A stretch of 64,000 nt of DNA from the NCBI GenBank assembly GCA_023423695.1, contig JAFAFA010000063.1:1-64000 (forward strand), given 5' to 3'. Shown in pieces: positions 1 to 7,639 of the stretch. The notes beneath the pieces are model-generated. The model worked only from the letters and a program-made list of their open reading frames with translations. It was not told the DNA's origin and did no database searches. Source of the stretch: Pseudomonadota bacterium (lineage in GTDB: Bacteria > Pseudomonadota > Alphaproteobacteria > Azospirillales > Azospirillaceae). The stretch's first letter is position 1, and the number at the start of each line of letters is the position of its first letter. Both the position numbers and the translations under genes were made by a program.

Positions 1-57
1 TAGCTCGTCAGGCTCATAACCTGAAGGCCGCAGGTTCAAATCCTGCCCCCGCAACCA
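1..57 (+). tRNA. Initiator tRNA-fMet(CAT), 3' three quarters
   Basis: The window opens inside a tRNA. The anticodon loop CTCATAA (13-19) carries CAT, and the T-arm GGTTCAAATCC and encoded CCA end at 57. The D-arm stretch and the acceptor end GCCCCCGCAACCA match the bacterial initiator tRNA pattern rather than elongator Met. The 5' acceptor strand lies outside the window. The 3' end is the insertion site of the island that follows, and the last 14 bases are repeated at 39511-39524, so the gene stays complete after integration. Confidence 0.93.
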
Positions 58-1684
58 CCGACACTTGACGCCCCGGTTCGAAAGAGCCGGGGCGTTCGTG
101 CGTCTGGGTTTTGCTCATCCGGGCGGCCCCCTCGCAGACAGCCAGGACACCGGCCAACTCGCCGTGCAGGTCGGCGTCCAACCCCGCTCCGGCAGGGGAG
201 GGCGTCAGCACGACGCGCTCGATCATGATCCGCACCATCTCCATTGCCTCGGCGCTGTCCTCGCCGCCAGCAAGAGCGGCCTCCAGCGCTTCCACCTTGC
301 GGCGGTAGAGGTCCGACAGCTGGGGGTGCAGCAGGACCGACGGCAGGTCCGCATCGGGCTCCTCGGCCGCGGCGAGCAGCCGGGCCTTGTCCGCCTCCAG
401 GATGGTCAGGCGCTCCTTCATCGACTCGTGGTACAGCCCATCCTCGATCGCCTTCAGGATGCCGGCGATCTTGCGCTCGACGGCCGTCAGCTCGCGCTCG
501 CGCGTGCGGCGGTTGGCTTCGCGGTCGGCCGTTGCCGCTTCGACGCCGGCACGGAAGCTGTCGACGAACTCCCGGACCAGCTCGGGCGCCAGCAGGCGCT
601 CTTTCAGCCCGGTGAGGACCCGCCGCTCGATGTCAAAGCGGCTGATGGTGCGGTCGTTGGCGCAATTGCCCTTGCGGCGGCGACCACCGCAGCCATAGAG
701 CTCCTTGCCCATGATGGTGTAACCGGCGCCGCAGCACCCGCAGGTCAGCAGCCCCGACAGCAGAAACTTGCGGCGGTGCGCCCGGTTCAGCGCGTTTCCC
801 TGATCGTCGCGACTGATGTCGAAGCTGATCGATGCCTGCCGGGCCTTCACCCGCTCCCACAGTGCTGCGTCGACGATGCGCAGCTCCGGCACCTCCACCA
901 CCTCCCATGCCTCCGGCGGGTTGGGCCGCGCAACCCGCTTGCCGGTTTCCGGATCCTTGACGTAGGAGCAGCGGTTCCATTCCAGCCGGCCGGCATAGAT
1001 CGCGTTGTTCAGGATCCCGGTGCCCCGTTCGACCTGACCGCGGATGGTGGTGTCCTGCCAGAGCCGGCCCTCCGGACCGGGCACACCGTCGGCGTTCAGG
1101 CGCTTGGCTATGGCGCGCGGGCTGACGCCTTCGGCGAACAGGCGGAAGATGCGCTGGACGACTTCGGCTTCGGCCCCGTTGATCCGCCGCTTGCCACGAC
1201 CGTCAGCGTCGCCCTCCAGCACGTCATAGCCGAAGGCCTTGCCGCCCGGCATCCGGCCGGCCATGGCGCGTCCGAGCTGGCCGCGGCGGGTCTTGTCCGC
1301 CAAGTCCTTCAAGGCGACCTGCGCCATCATGCCCATGACGGCGACGTGGATGGTGGTGATTTCGCCGAGCTGCGGGGTGAACAGCCGGACGCCGTGGAAG
1401 GCGAGGCGGTCCTGAAGGTCGGCGGTGTCGGCGAGCCGGCGGCCGAGGCGGTCGATCGCCTCGCACAGCACGATGTCGAAGCGCCGCTGTCCAGCCTCGC
1501 GCAGCAGCTTCTGGAAGGCCGGACGGTGACGGCTGGCGCCGCTGAGGGCGGCGTCACTGTAGTGGTCGACGACAGTCCAGCCCTGGCGCTCGGCATAGCG
1601 CCGACAGACCTCGATCTGGTCGGCGATGGAGGCTTCGCGTTGCTGGTCGCTGGAGTAGCGGGCGTAGATGACGGCACGCATCAT
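14..1684 (-). CDS. Large serine recombinase running into the tRNA gene
   Basis: A 556-residue site-specific recombinase. The N-terminal resolvase domain (about 1-150) has the nucleophile serine in YARYSSDQQ (S11 or S12) and the arginine-rich DRLGRRLAD segment. A recombinase domain (about 160-270), a zinc ribbon (CGCCG near 315, then YGCGG and a later Cys) and a coiled coil near 385-430 follow, as in the large serine integrases. The last 14 or so codons, ending GAGFEPAAFRL, are the antisense of tRNA-fMet, and the TGA stop lies across the CAT anticodon. It is the final gene of a minus-strand recombinase operon, 6 bp after the 361-residue tyrosine recombinase. Two adjacent ATGs (1684, 1681) are possible starts. 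It probably catalyses integration or excision at the tRNA, although the tyrosine recombinases are alternatives. Confidence 0.92.
   Translation of the reverse strand: MMRAVIYARYSSDQQREASIADQIEVCRRYAERQGWTVVDHYSDAALSGASRHRPAFQKLLREAGQRRFDIVLCEAIDRLGRRLADTADLQDRLAFHGVRLFTPQLGEITTIHVAVMGMMAQVALKDLADKTRRGQLGRAMAGRMPGGKAFGYDVLEGDADGRGKRRINGAEAEVVQRIFRLFAEGVSPRAIAKRLNADGVPGPEGRLWQDTTIRGQVERGTGILNNAIYAGRLEWNRCSYVKDPETGKRVARPNPPEAWEVVEVPELRIVDAALWERVKARQASISFDISRDDQGNALNRAHRRKFLLSGLLTCGCCGAGYTIMGKELYGCGGRRRKGNCANDRTISRFDIERRVLTGLKERLLAPELVREFVDSFRAGVEAATADREANRRTRERELTAVERKIAGILKAIEDGLYHESMKERLTILEADKARLLAAAEEPDADLPSVLLHPQLSDLYRRKVEALEAALAGGEDSAEAMEMVRIMIERVVLTPSPAGAGLDADLHGELAGVLAVCEGAARMSKTQTHERPGSFEPGRQVSVVAGAGFEPAAFRL
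44..57 (+). repeat. attL-like repeat at tRNA 3' end
   Basis: TGCCCCCGCAACCA forms the tRNA acceptor 3' strand plus CCA and is identical to 39511-39524. It sits directly beside the recombinase operon, as expected for an integrase-proximal attachment site. Confidence 0.6.
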
Positions 1685-1690
1685 GGGCTC

Positions 1691-2776
1691 CTACGGGCGC
1701 TCGCCGCGGACGGCGCGGCGCAGGTGGGTGATGTGGTCGGTGAGGGTGGCCTGATAGCGGCGGCTGGCATCCAGCCCCTTGGCCATCGTGTAGTGGCGCT
1801 CGCTCGTCCGCAGCGTGCTGTGGCCGAGCAGCGCCGCCGTCAGCCGGGCACCCTGTGGGTCGTCGAGGGCGATGCTGGTCGCGGCGCAGTGGCGCAGCAG
1901 GTGCGGGTTGATCCGCTCGCCGAAAACGGCCGGGGTTGCGCGCTCGAAGCGGCTGGAGACGCCGTTGAGGGTCATCGGCAGCCCCTCGCGGGTGATCCAC
2001 AGAGCATCATGGGCGTGGCCCCGCAGCAGCCGCGGCCGGTGCTGGTCGAGATAGCGTGCCATGTGGGGCACCAAGCTGGCCGGCAGCGGGAAGCTCATGG
2101 GACCGCCGCACTTGAGGTCCTCGCATTCCAGCTGGATCAGGAAGCCGTCGGAGGTCGGTCGGAGATGGTGGCCCACACGCAAACCTGCCAACGTGCGGCG
2201 GCGGATCGGCCGTGCAATGGTGAGGGCGAACATCAGGGCGTCGCGGAAGGCGGTGGCGTGTGCGAATGGTCGGGTTTCGGGCTTGTCGTCGATCCCGGCA
2301 AGGACGATGAGAGCACGCTGGTAAAGGTCGGCGGCGTTGCGGATGCGCGGCGTGATCGGTCGCCGATTGGCGGCACCCCGCTTCAGGCGACCGGCGGTGC
2401 GGCGCAGCCACCCCCAATCAGCGTCGGGCGCCAGGGCCGGCATGATGGCGGCGAGCTGGTCGATGGTGGTCCACAAGGTCAGCGGCGCCAGGATCGGACG
2501 CAGCGCCTCGATGTAGCAGCGCATCATGTCCGGCGTCACGTGGTCGCCAGGAGCGGCATCCGGCGTCAGCAGACCCTGCTGGTCGAGGAAGGTGAGCCAG
2601 CGGCCGTAGTTGGCAGCGCGGCTGCGACGGGTGGCCGGTGCCCAGTCGGCGGCGGCACCGGCGTCATCCAGCGGCCCGCCAGCTTCGCAGGCGGCTTGCC
2701 ACAAGCTGCGGTCCTGCTCGGGCCAAGCGCTGACCGGCATGCTGCGGCGGTCGATCGTCACGGAGGTCTTGCTCAT
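1691..2776 (-). CDS. Tyrosine recombinase/integrase (second of the trio)
   Basis: A 361-residue protein with a core-binding region in the N-terminal half and a C-terminal catalytic domain. The expected residues are visible: the first Arg in RRRTLAGLR (about 195), HLLRH with the HxxR pair (about 295), LLGHST, and the nucleophile Tyr in SERHYTMAK (about 330). It starts 4 bp after the stop of the 595-class recombinase and ends 6 bp before the serine recombinase, so all three are probably co-transcribed. The family breaks and rejoins DNA through a 3'-phosphotyrosyl intermediate. Its specific site is not evident. Confidence 0.9.
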   Translation of the reverse strand: MSKTSVTIDRRSMPVSAWPEQDRSLWQAACEAGGPLDDAGAAADWAPATRRSRAANYGRWLTFLDQQGLLTPDAAPGDHVTPDMMRCYIEALRPILAPLTLWTTIDQLAAIMPALAPDADWGWLRRTAGRLKRGAANRRPITPRIRNAADLYQRALIVLAGIDDKPETRPFAHATAFRDALMFALTIARPIRRRTLAGLRVGHHLRPTSDGFLIQLECEDLKCGGPMSFPLPASLVPHMARYLDQHRPRLLRGHAHDALWITREGLPMTLNGVSSRFERATPAVFGERINPHLLRHCAATSIALDDPQGARLTAALLGHSTLRTSERHYTMAKGLDASRRYQATLTDHITHLRRAVRGERP

Positions 2777-2780
2777 CGCC

Positions 2781-4511
2781 TTAGCGCCCCATGACTTGGC
2801 CGCGAAGCGAGCGGGCGCGCTCCAGGATGTTGGCGTCGTAGCGGGCGACCGCAGCGGCAGTGTCCTGACCGGTGTAGTAGGTCACCGTCGTATCGGTGGA
2901 GCGATGGCCGAGGAGCTGGCGCGACAGCTCGTAATTGCCGGGATCGAACTGCTGGCTGAGCTTGCCGGCGAGGTGGCGGAACAGGTGGGGATTGACCACG
3001 AGGCCGGTGTGGTCGCGCACTGCCCGCTCGATCTGCGCCGTCAAAGCGGTGATGTGCTTGCAGCCGCCGTCGCGTCCGGGGAACAGCAGGCCGCCGCTGT
3101 CCGACGTCAGCAACGGACGATAGCGCGTCATGAAGTGGTCGATCATCCGCACCAGCGGCTCCGGCAGCACCGCCTCGATTGGCTGGCTGGTCTTGGTCTC
3201 CTCGGCCGGGATGACGAGATAGACAACGGCGTGACGGCCGGAACGGCTGCGACAGAGATGGCGATGGACGTCCAGCCGCAGCAGATTGAGGCGGCGCAAC
3301 GGCACCAGCAGCAGGATCTGAACCGCCAGTGCGGTTTGCGCCATCAGGGCTTCCCGGCGGCCGGGTGCGCTCACGCGGTCGGCCTTGTCCATCAGCCGCT
3401 CCGGCAGGGTGAGCAGCGCCAGCAGGTGCTTGGGGTCGTCGAAGGCGCGCAGGCGGGCGCGGTTCTTGGCGGTCATGCCCTTGCGGCGGATACCGAGCTT
3501 GGCGACCAGCTTGTTCAGCCGCTCCAGATCCGTCTTCGGCGTCTGAACCCAGTGGCGGGCGACGGAGAGCAGGCACTTCGCCTGTTCGATCACGCCGGGG
3601 CTGGCGCCACCCCGCCGCGCCATCAGCCACAGCAGGGCGCCCTTGAAGCGCTCCGGCACCACCAGCGCCGCCAGCGTGGTCAACGCCTGGGGGTCTTCGC
3701 CGGCATGGACGAGGGCAGCGGCGAAACGCAGCACATGGCCGCGAGCGGTCTTCAGCGAGCTGGGGCGCAACGGGCGGGCTGGGCCGAACTCGTCCAGCGG
3801 GTCGGCGCCGGACAGCCGCCGCATCCATGCCGCCAGATCGGTGGCAAAGGACGGCGGGAGGCGGTCCAACGGCAGCTGGTAGTCGTCCCGGTTGCTGGTG
3901 ACCGGCACTGGCGTGATCGGCCAGCCGGGCAGGGCGGCGGCGACGGCGCGGTTCCACTGCTGGCGCGCCATCCGCTCGACCCGCTGCGGCTTGGCGACCA
4001 GCGTACCGGTCGCCAGCGAAGCGGCGAAGGCGGTGAAGGTGGCGTCCGACACGGCGTCCGGCGCGATGTTGTGGTCGGCACAGTAGCGCAGGAAGCGGGC
4101 GAGACCGCGCTGCATCGCCGGGTCGGTGACCACGGCGCGGAGGCTGTACCAGGGCTCCGGCAGGTGGCAGGCGAGGCGCCGATGGGTCGCGGTGGTGCCG
4201 TAATGGCGCAGCAGGGTGCTGACGGCGGAGCGGATGTTTTGCCAGCGCTTGAGCGACAAGCTATGGGCCGCCGGATGGACGGAGGCGATCAGCGGGCGCA
4301 GCGCATCGAAGCTGGCAGGGATGGCGGCGAGGTCGCGCCCGACGATGCGGCCGAAACGGCGCAGGGAGGAGGCATGGTCCCGGGCGCGCTGCGGTGGCAG
4401 GGCGGGGTCGGCCAGGACGCGCGTCAGCAGGTCGGCCAGGGAGCGCATCGGCGGCATGTCAAGCACCGCAGGCGAGCTGGGCTGAGATTGGGAAGTGGTG
4501 GAAGTGGTCAT
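2781..4511 (-). CDS. Tyrosine recombinase/integrase (first of the trio)
   Basis: A tyrosine recombinase of about 576 residues, longer than typical integrases. It has an N-terminal helical SAM-like region and a C-terminal catalytic domain with LRRLNLLRL (first Arg), NPHLFRHLAG (HxxR), LLGHRS and the tyrosine in TVTYYTGQD. I chose ATG 4511 because CGAGG lies about 5 bases upstream. An in-frame ATG at 4568 would add 19 residues. It is the promoter-proximal recombinase of the trio, and the gap to the next gene is 4 bp. All catalytic residues are intact, so it should be active. Confidence 0.88.
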   Translation of the reverse strand: MTTSTTSQSQPSSPAVLDMPPMRSLADLLTRVLADPALPPQRARDHASSLRRFGRIVGRDLAAIPASFDALRPLIASVHPAAHSLSLKRWQNIRSAVSTLLRHYGTTATHRRLACHLPEPWYSLRAVVTDPAMQRGLARFLRYCADHNIAPDAVSDATFTAFAASLATGTLVAKPQRVERMARQQWNRAVAAALPGWPITPVPVTSNRDDYQLPLDRLPPSFATDLAAWMRRLSGADPLDEFGPARPLRPSSLKTARGHVLRFAAALVHAGEDPQALTTLAALVVPERFKGALLWLMARRGGASPGVIEQAKCLLSVARHWVQTPKTDLERLNKLVAKLGIRRKGMTAKNRARLRAFDDPKHLLALLTLPERLMDKADRVSAPGRREALMAQTALAVQILLLVPLRRLNLLRLDVHRHLCRSRSGRHAVVYLVIPAEETKTSQPIEAVLPEPLVRMIDHFMTRYRPLLTSDSGGLLFPGRDGGCKHITALTAQIERAVRDHTGLVVNPHLFRHLAGKLSQQFDPGNYELSRQLLGHRSTDTTVTYYTGQDTAAAVARYDANILERARSLRGQVMGR

Positions 4512-4654
4512 CCGTGGCCTCGGGAAGACAGGAGTGGACAGGAAGTCCTGATCGGGAAGACGTAGCACGTTTTTTGTTCGAAAATACGAGGGCGACCTCT
4601 TCCCGATGATCGTCTAAATCATTGCCACTACTGGACAATGATGGACAGTGGTGC

Positions 4655-4846
4655 TCAGCTGTTCCAGCGCTGCCTGAGGAAGATTTCGAGGTCCTTCGGC
4701 TGGATGCGGATCTGACTGCCGAGGCGGACGGTGGGCAGGTCGCCCGACGCGATCCAGCGGCGGATGGTCTTGACGCTAACCTGCAGGCGCTCGGCGACGT
4801 CAGGGATGGTCAGCAGGGCGGCGGGACGGGAAGGGGGCTTGCTCAT
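4655..4846 (-). CDS. Excisionase-family helix-turn-helix protein
   Basis: A 63-residue MerR/excisionase-type DNA-binding protein. The core LTIPDVAERLQVSVKTIRRW followed by RLGSQIRIQPKDLEIFL is the standard excisionase HTH (HTH_17). ATG 4846 is preferred over the longer frame back to 5026 because it overlaps the stop of the 55-residue gene upstream in an ATGA arrangement and homologous proteins are about 60 residues. Next to the recombinases it probably directs excision or regulates the recombinase operon. Confidence 0.85.
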   Translation of the reverse strand: MSKPPSRPAALLTIPDVAERLQVSVKTIRRWIASGDLPTVRLGSQIRIQPKDLEIFLRQRWNS

Positions 4847-5010
4847 TCCGGCTTCGGGGGCTGCGTCGTCTCGCCCGAAGCCGCCAAGTATTCCCGCGCC
4901 GCCATGCGGCCCAACAGGCGCGCCAGCGCACGCAGGCGCTCGACCGCAGCCTCGGATTCGGGAGGGATGCAGGGGGCGGCGGTGTCGGGGGAGAGGACAT
5001 GGTGGGTCAT
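4843..5010 (-). CDS. Small 55-residue protein upstream of the excisionase
   Basis: A short frame starting at ATG 5010 with GAAGAGGGG immediately upstream and ending in a TGA that overlaps the excisionase ATG (ATGA). Its C-terminal half has an amphipathic helix (VERLRALARLLGRMAAREYL). The translational coupling and ribosome site support it as a real gene. The family is not recognised. It may be an accessory factor for recombination or regulation. Confidence 0.6.
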   Translation of the reverse strand: MTHHVLSPDTAAPCIPPESEAAVERLRALARLLGRMAAREYLAASGETTQPPKPE

Positions 5011-5055
5011 CCCCTCTTCGTGCCAAAGCTGGACTCTTGTGCCGAAAGGGCCAGA

Positions 5056-5781
5056 TCAGCTTTGCGGCGCAGCTGATTTGTTCGGGTCGGTTCGCCGGCC
5101 GTTGATGGCGCGTTTCGCTGCGGTGCGCAGGGCGTTCTTGGTCGGCGTGTAGCCCAGTGCCTCCAGGCAGAGCTGGAGGAAGTCGACCAGCGGTCCGCTG
5201 GCGGCCCCGCTCATGTCGTCCCAGGAGGTGCCGGGCGGCCGGTCGCTGATCGCCTCATAGACGTCCAGCAGGAAGTCGAAAGTCATGTGGTAGCCGGCCG
5301 CGGCCTTGTGGCGCGTTCCGCCGACGCCGGAGGCGACACGGTCCGCTTCGGCATCCCGCACGAGTTCAGCCGCAGAGCGCAGCATCAGCACGCCGCTGAA
5401 GGCATCTTCAAGCGCGTGATCTGCCTGCCCATCGATGATGGCGGCGTTGGGGTCGTCCGGCGTCAATTGCGCGGCCAAGCCCCACAGGAGCTGCGGGACA
5501 GGACGGAGGCGTCCATCCTGCGGTGTGTCGTCCTGGATGGCATCCAACAGGGCGTTGCAGGCCGCCACGACGCGCTTCATCCGGTCGCGGGTGGCGCTGG
5601 GAGCGGGCGTCTGGTCGATGGCCGCCTGGGACGCTGCCAAGGCCGGAAGTTGCTCGACGTAGAGGCGCCATGCCGCAATCCTGCTGGGATCGGACAACTG
5701 CAGCCGATTGACGACAGCATCGAACAACGGCTGCCAGGACCCATGCTGCATGTCTGTCGGCGGAGGTGCCTGTTCCGTCAT
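5056..5781 (-). CDS. Hypothetical protein of the integrated element
   Basis: About 241 residues from the chosen ATG at 5781; an open frame back to 5931 has no credible upstream coding signal. The protein is soluble and helix-rich. A notable segment is MTFDFLLDVYEAISDRPPGTS, followed by a C-terminal LCLEALGYTPTKNALRTAAKRA that looks like a basic helical end. No family is recognised. It lies between the excisionase and the HNH region on the same strand, so it is probably part of the element core. Confidence 0.6.
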   Translation of the reverse strand: MTEQAPPPTDMQHGSWQPLFDAVVNRLQLSDPSRIAAWRLYVEQLPALAASQAAIDQTPAPSATRDRMKRVVAACNALLDAIQDDTPQDGRLRPVPQLLWGLAAQLTPDDPNAAIIDGQADHALEDAFSGVLMLRSAAELVRDAEADRVASGVGGTRHKAAAGYHMTFDFLLDVYEAISDRPPGTSWDDMSGAASGPLVDFLQLCLEALGYTPTKNALRTAAKRAINGRRTDPNKSAAPQS

Positions 5782-5958
5782 GATGGCTCGGTGTGATGTC
5801 GAAGAGGAAATGACCTCGCGGTATCGCGTTGGATCATACCGGAACCATCCCGCGGCATGAAGGGCGGCTGACGCCGCCCTTCCCCTGACATGCCCAACCT
5901 TGCCATGCCACGCCGATCCGTGCCTCGCCAAGGTCGCATTGAGGCGCCGGTTGGCCCC

Positions 5959-6519
5959 TCAATGCATCGTGAAGCGCCCGAATTTGGGGCGCCAATCTCC
6001 AAGGCCGACCACCTCGCCGGTGGTGCGGATGATGTCCCGGACGTCATCCTCGCTCAGCAGCGACGGCATGTACTGGATGGTGACCGCAGCGCTCCAGTCG
6101 TCGAAGCGCGGCCGAACCCGCATCACCCGCAGGCGTTCGACCCGGACGCCGGTGCGAAAGCGGAAGCGGCCATCATCCCACAACGCCTCCGGCTCGCGGG
6201 GGCCGTCATACTGAAGCGGGATGTTGCCGTCACACAGGATGCCCGCTTTGGCCAGCGGCCCGCGGCGTTTGCGCTTAGCGCCGTCGATCAGCGCCGCCTC
6301 AATCAACTCGCCGGGGAGACAGGGTTCGCCGCCTTGCAGGTACAGCGAACCGAGGAACTCAAGCTTGGCCATCCGCTCCAAATCGGCCTCGGTCTTTGGC
6401 CGCTTGCTGCTCAGCTTCTTGATGTCCTTCACCAGCGGGTCGAGCGGATCGGCCAGCCGGCCGTTGTGCATGAGAAGGGGTGAGACGCCGGTGATCTGGA
6501 AGCTCAGGGGTTGATACAT
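5959..6519 (-). CDS. Conserved phage/element-type protein of unknown function
   Basis: A 186-residue protein beginning MYQPLSFQITGVSPLLMHN. The start is supported by GGAGG 8 bases upstream. It contains an FxITGVSPLLMHN opening, a central KRPKTEADLERMAKLEFL segment and a closing VGLGDWRPKFGRF. I associate this pattern with uncharacterised proteins in phages and integrated elements, but I cannot give a function. Its first 161 bases overlap the 3' end of the HNH gene in another frame. Confidence 0.7.
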   Translation of the reverse strand: MYQPLSFQITGVSPLLMHNGRLADPLDPLVKDIKKLSSKRPKTEADLERMAKLEFLGSLYLQGGEPCLPGELIEAALIDGAKRKRRGPLAKAGILCDGNIPLQYDGPREPEALWDDGRFRFRTGVRVERLRVMRVRPRFDDWSAAVTIQYMPSLLSEDDVRDIIRTTGEVVGLGDWRPKFGRFTMH

Positions 6520-6943
6520 CGGGGGCCTCCAGCCGCGGACGGGGGCGGCTTGGCTGGGTGTCGGGGAGGTTGACCGTGGCCGCGGCGTAACGGCGGCCGC
6601 GCAGCATGCCGGTCACGGTCGCGTGGCAGGGCGCGCACAGCGTCGTTACGGCCTCCAAGCGGTCCTGAGTCCAATCGCCGCGGGGCGGGTAAACGCGGTG
6701 GTGCCCTTCCAACTGGTCTGTCGCGTTGCACAGGACGCACCGTCCGCCATCGCGGACGAACGCATCACGCCGCAGAGCGCGCCATTGAGGACTGGCAAGG
6801 TAGGCGACGTAACCGGCAGGGCCGCGGGCCGGACCCGGCACCGCCGCTGATGGGGACTCTGCTGACGGGGATATGTCCGCCGCTGATGTGTTTGTCGACT
6901 CGCATGGGCTCATGCCGATCCATCGATTCGGTTCAGCCGACAA
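6359..6943 (-). CDS. HNH endonuclease
   Basis: An HNH nuclease with a zinc-binding frame: CVLC (69-72), the catalytic pair HH (81-82), and CAPCH (103-107). The WRALRRDAFVRDGGRC lead-in is typical of phage and element HNH proteins. The domain ends near residue 112. The remaining 80 or so residues are Arg/Pro-rich and are read through the start of the next gene, so the native C-terminus may have been shorter. The start could be ATG 6943 (inside the XRE operator region) or ATG 6913. It is divergent from the XRE gene and probably shares its control region. Confidence 0.82.
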   Translation of the reverse strand: MSAEPNRWIGMSPCESTNTSAADISPSAESPSAAVPGPARGPAGYVAYLASPQWRALRRDAFVRDGGRCVLCNATDQLEGHHRVYPPRGDWTQDRLEAVTTLCAPCHATVTGMLRGRRYAAATVNLPDTQPSRPRPRLEAPDVSTPELPDHRRLTPSHAQRPAGRSARPAGEGHQEAEQQAAKDRGRFGADGQA

Positions 6944-6980
6944 ATACCGAACTGACAGATCGTGGTCAAGGCGCTATAAC
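6927..6980 (+). promoter_or_regulatory. xre promoter with overlapping inverted-repeat operator
   Basis: A strong sigma70-like promoter: CTGACA (6952-6957), a 17-bp spacer, then TATAAC (6975-6980). An inverted repeat TTCGGT (6927-6932) / ACCGAA (6946-6951) lies directly against the -35 box, with TCGG-N5-CCGA nested in its left part. The position suits autorepression by the XRE protein and joint control of the divergent HNH gene. Confidence 0.55.
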
Positions 6981-6986
6981 GGCGTA

Positions 6987-7352
6987 ATGATCCGGCTCAT
7001 GTCATTGAGCTTGAAGCAGCGTGTCGGGTTAAGGGTCAAGGAGGCGCGGGTGGCCCGCGGCCTCACCCAAGAGGCGTTGGCGGATCTGGTCGGCCGGACG
7101 GTTGAGGCAGTGTCCAACATCGAACGAGGCCGCACCTTTCCGACGATTGAAACGCTGGAGCAGCTTGGTCGGCATCTTGATGTCCCGATTCAATATTTTT
7201 TCGAGGATGCCGACCAATCTATTGAAGATAAGAGATTTATATTAGAAGGGCGAGTGAAAGCCATAGCCAGAAAGCTAAATCAAGAAGATCTGGAATTGGC
7301 GGTTCTGCAGCTGACGGCGATCTTGGATGTTAGGCAGACGAAATCTGGTTGA
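6987..7352 (+). CDS. XRE-family repressor
   Basis: A 121-residue Cro/CI-type regulator with an N-terminal helix-turn-helix (residues 10-66: KEARVARGLTQEALADLVG ... VSNIERGRTFPTIETL) and a short C-terminal helical part. The predicted transcription start coincides with ATG 6987, so the mRNA is probably leaderless. Another ATG at 6999 is possible, and no Shine-Dalgarno sequence is seen for either. It probably represses its own promoter and the divergent HNH operon and so controls the mobile module. Confidence 0.85.
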   Translation: MIRLMSLSLKQRVGLRVKEARVARGLTQEALADLVGRTVEAVSNIERGRTFPTIETLEQLGRHLDVPIQYFFEDADQSIEDKRFILEGRVKAIARKLNQEDLELAVLQLTAILDVRQTKSG

Positions 7353-7386
7353 GCGCAGGAATTTGCCAAGTTTATGATTTGAAATA

Positions 7387-7400
7387 TGCCGAAAACGGCA
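7387..7400 (+). terminator. Weak terminator after xre
   Basis: A TGCCG-AAAA-CGGCA hairpin followed by AAATTATTACTT, 35 bases after the xre stop. The stem is short and the T-run is interrupted, so termination would be weak. The rest of the 287-base gap up to the primase gene is AT-rich at its left end. It shows a TTGACA at 7467-7472 but no convincing matching -10 box. Confidence 0.3.
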
Positions 7401-7639
7401 AAATTATTACTTAAATTCTAAAAATATTGCTCATTTCGATGAAAAATCAGCGCAATCCGAGCCGCCTTGACAATGGGGTGGCTCCGAGCGCCGGCCGCGA
7501 AATTGTATTTTTTGCAGAGAGGTGCGGGCAATGTAGGGGGGCCGCGCACAATAGCATTTCCAGAAGCCCGATCTGCGCTGATGCGCCCACGAGTGGAGGT
7601 GCATGGCAGCTTGGGCAGGCCCCCACTGGAAAACAAACC

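Noticed and set aside
65..4565. Long plus-strand open frames opposite the recombinase genes
   Set aside because: They mirror intact recombinases with clear catalytic motifs. GC-rich DNA leaves the antisense third frame open, and the translations are Gly/Arg/Gln-rich without domains.
7427..7639. N-terminal extension of the primase-helicase
   Set aside because: The extra 71 residues look unlike protein of the family and no ribosome site precedes 7427; ATG 7640 fits better.
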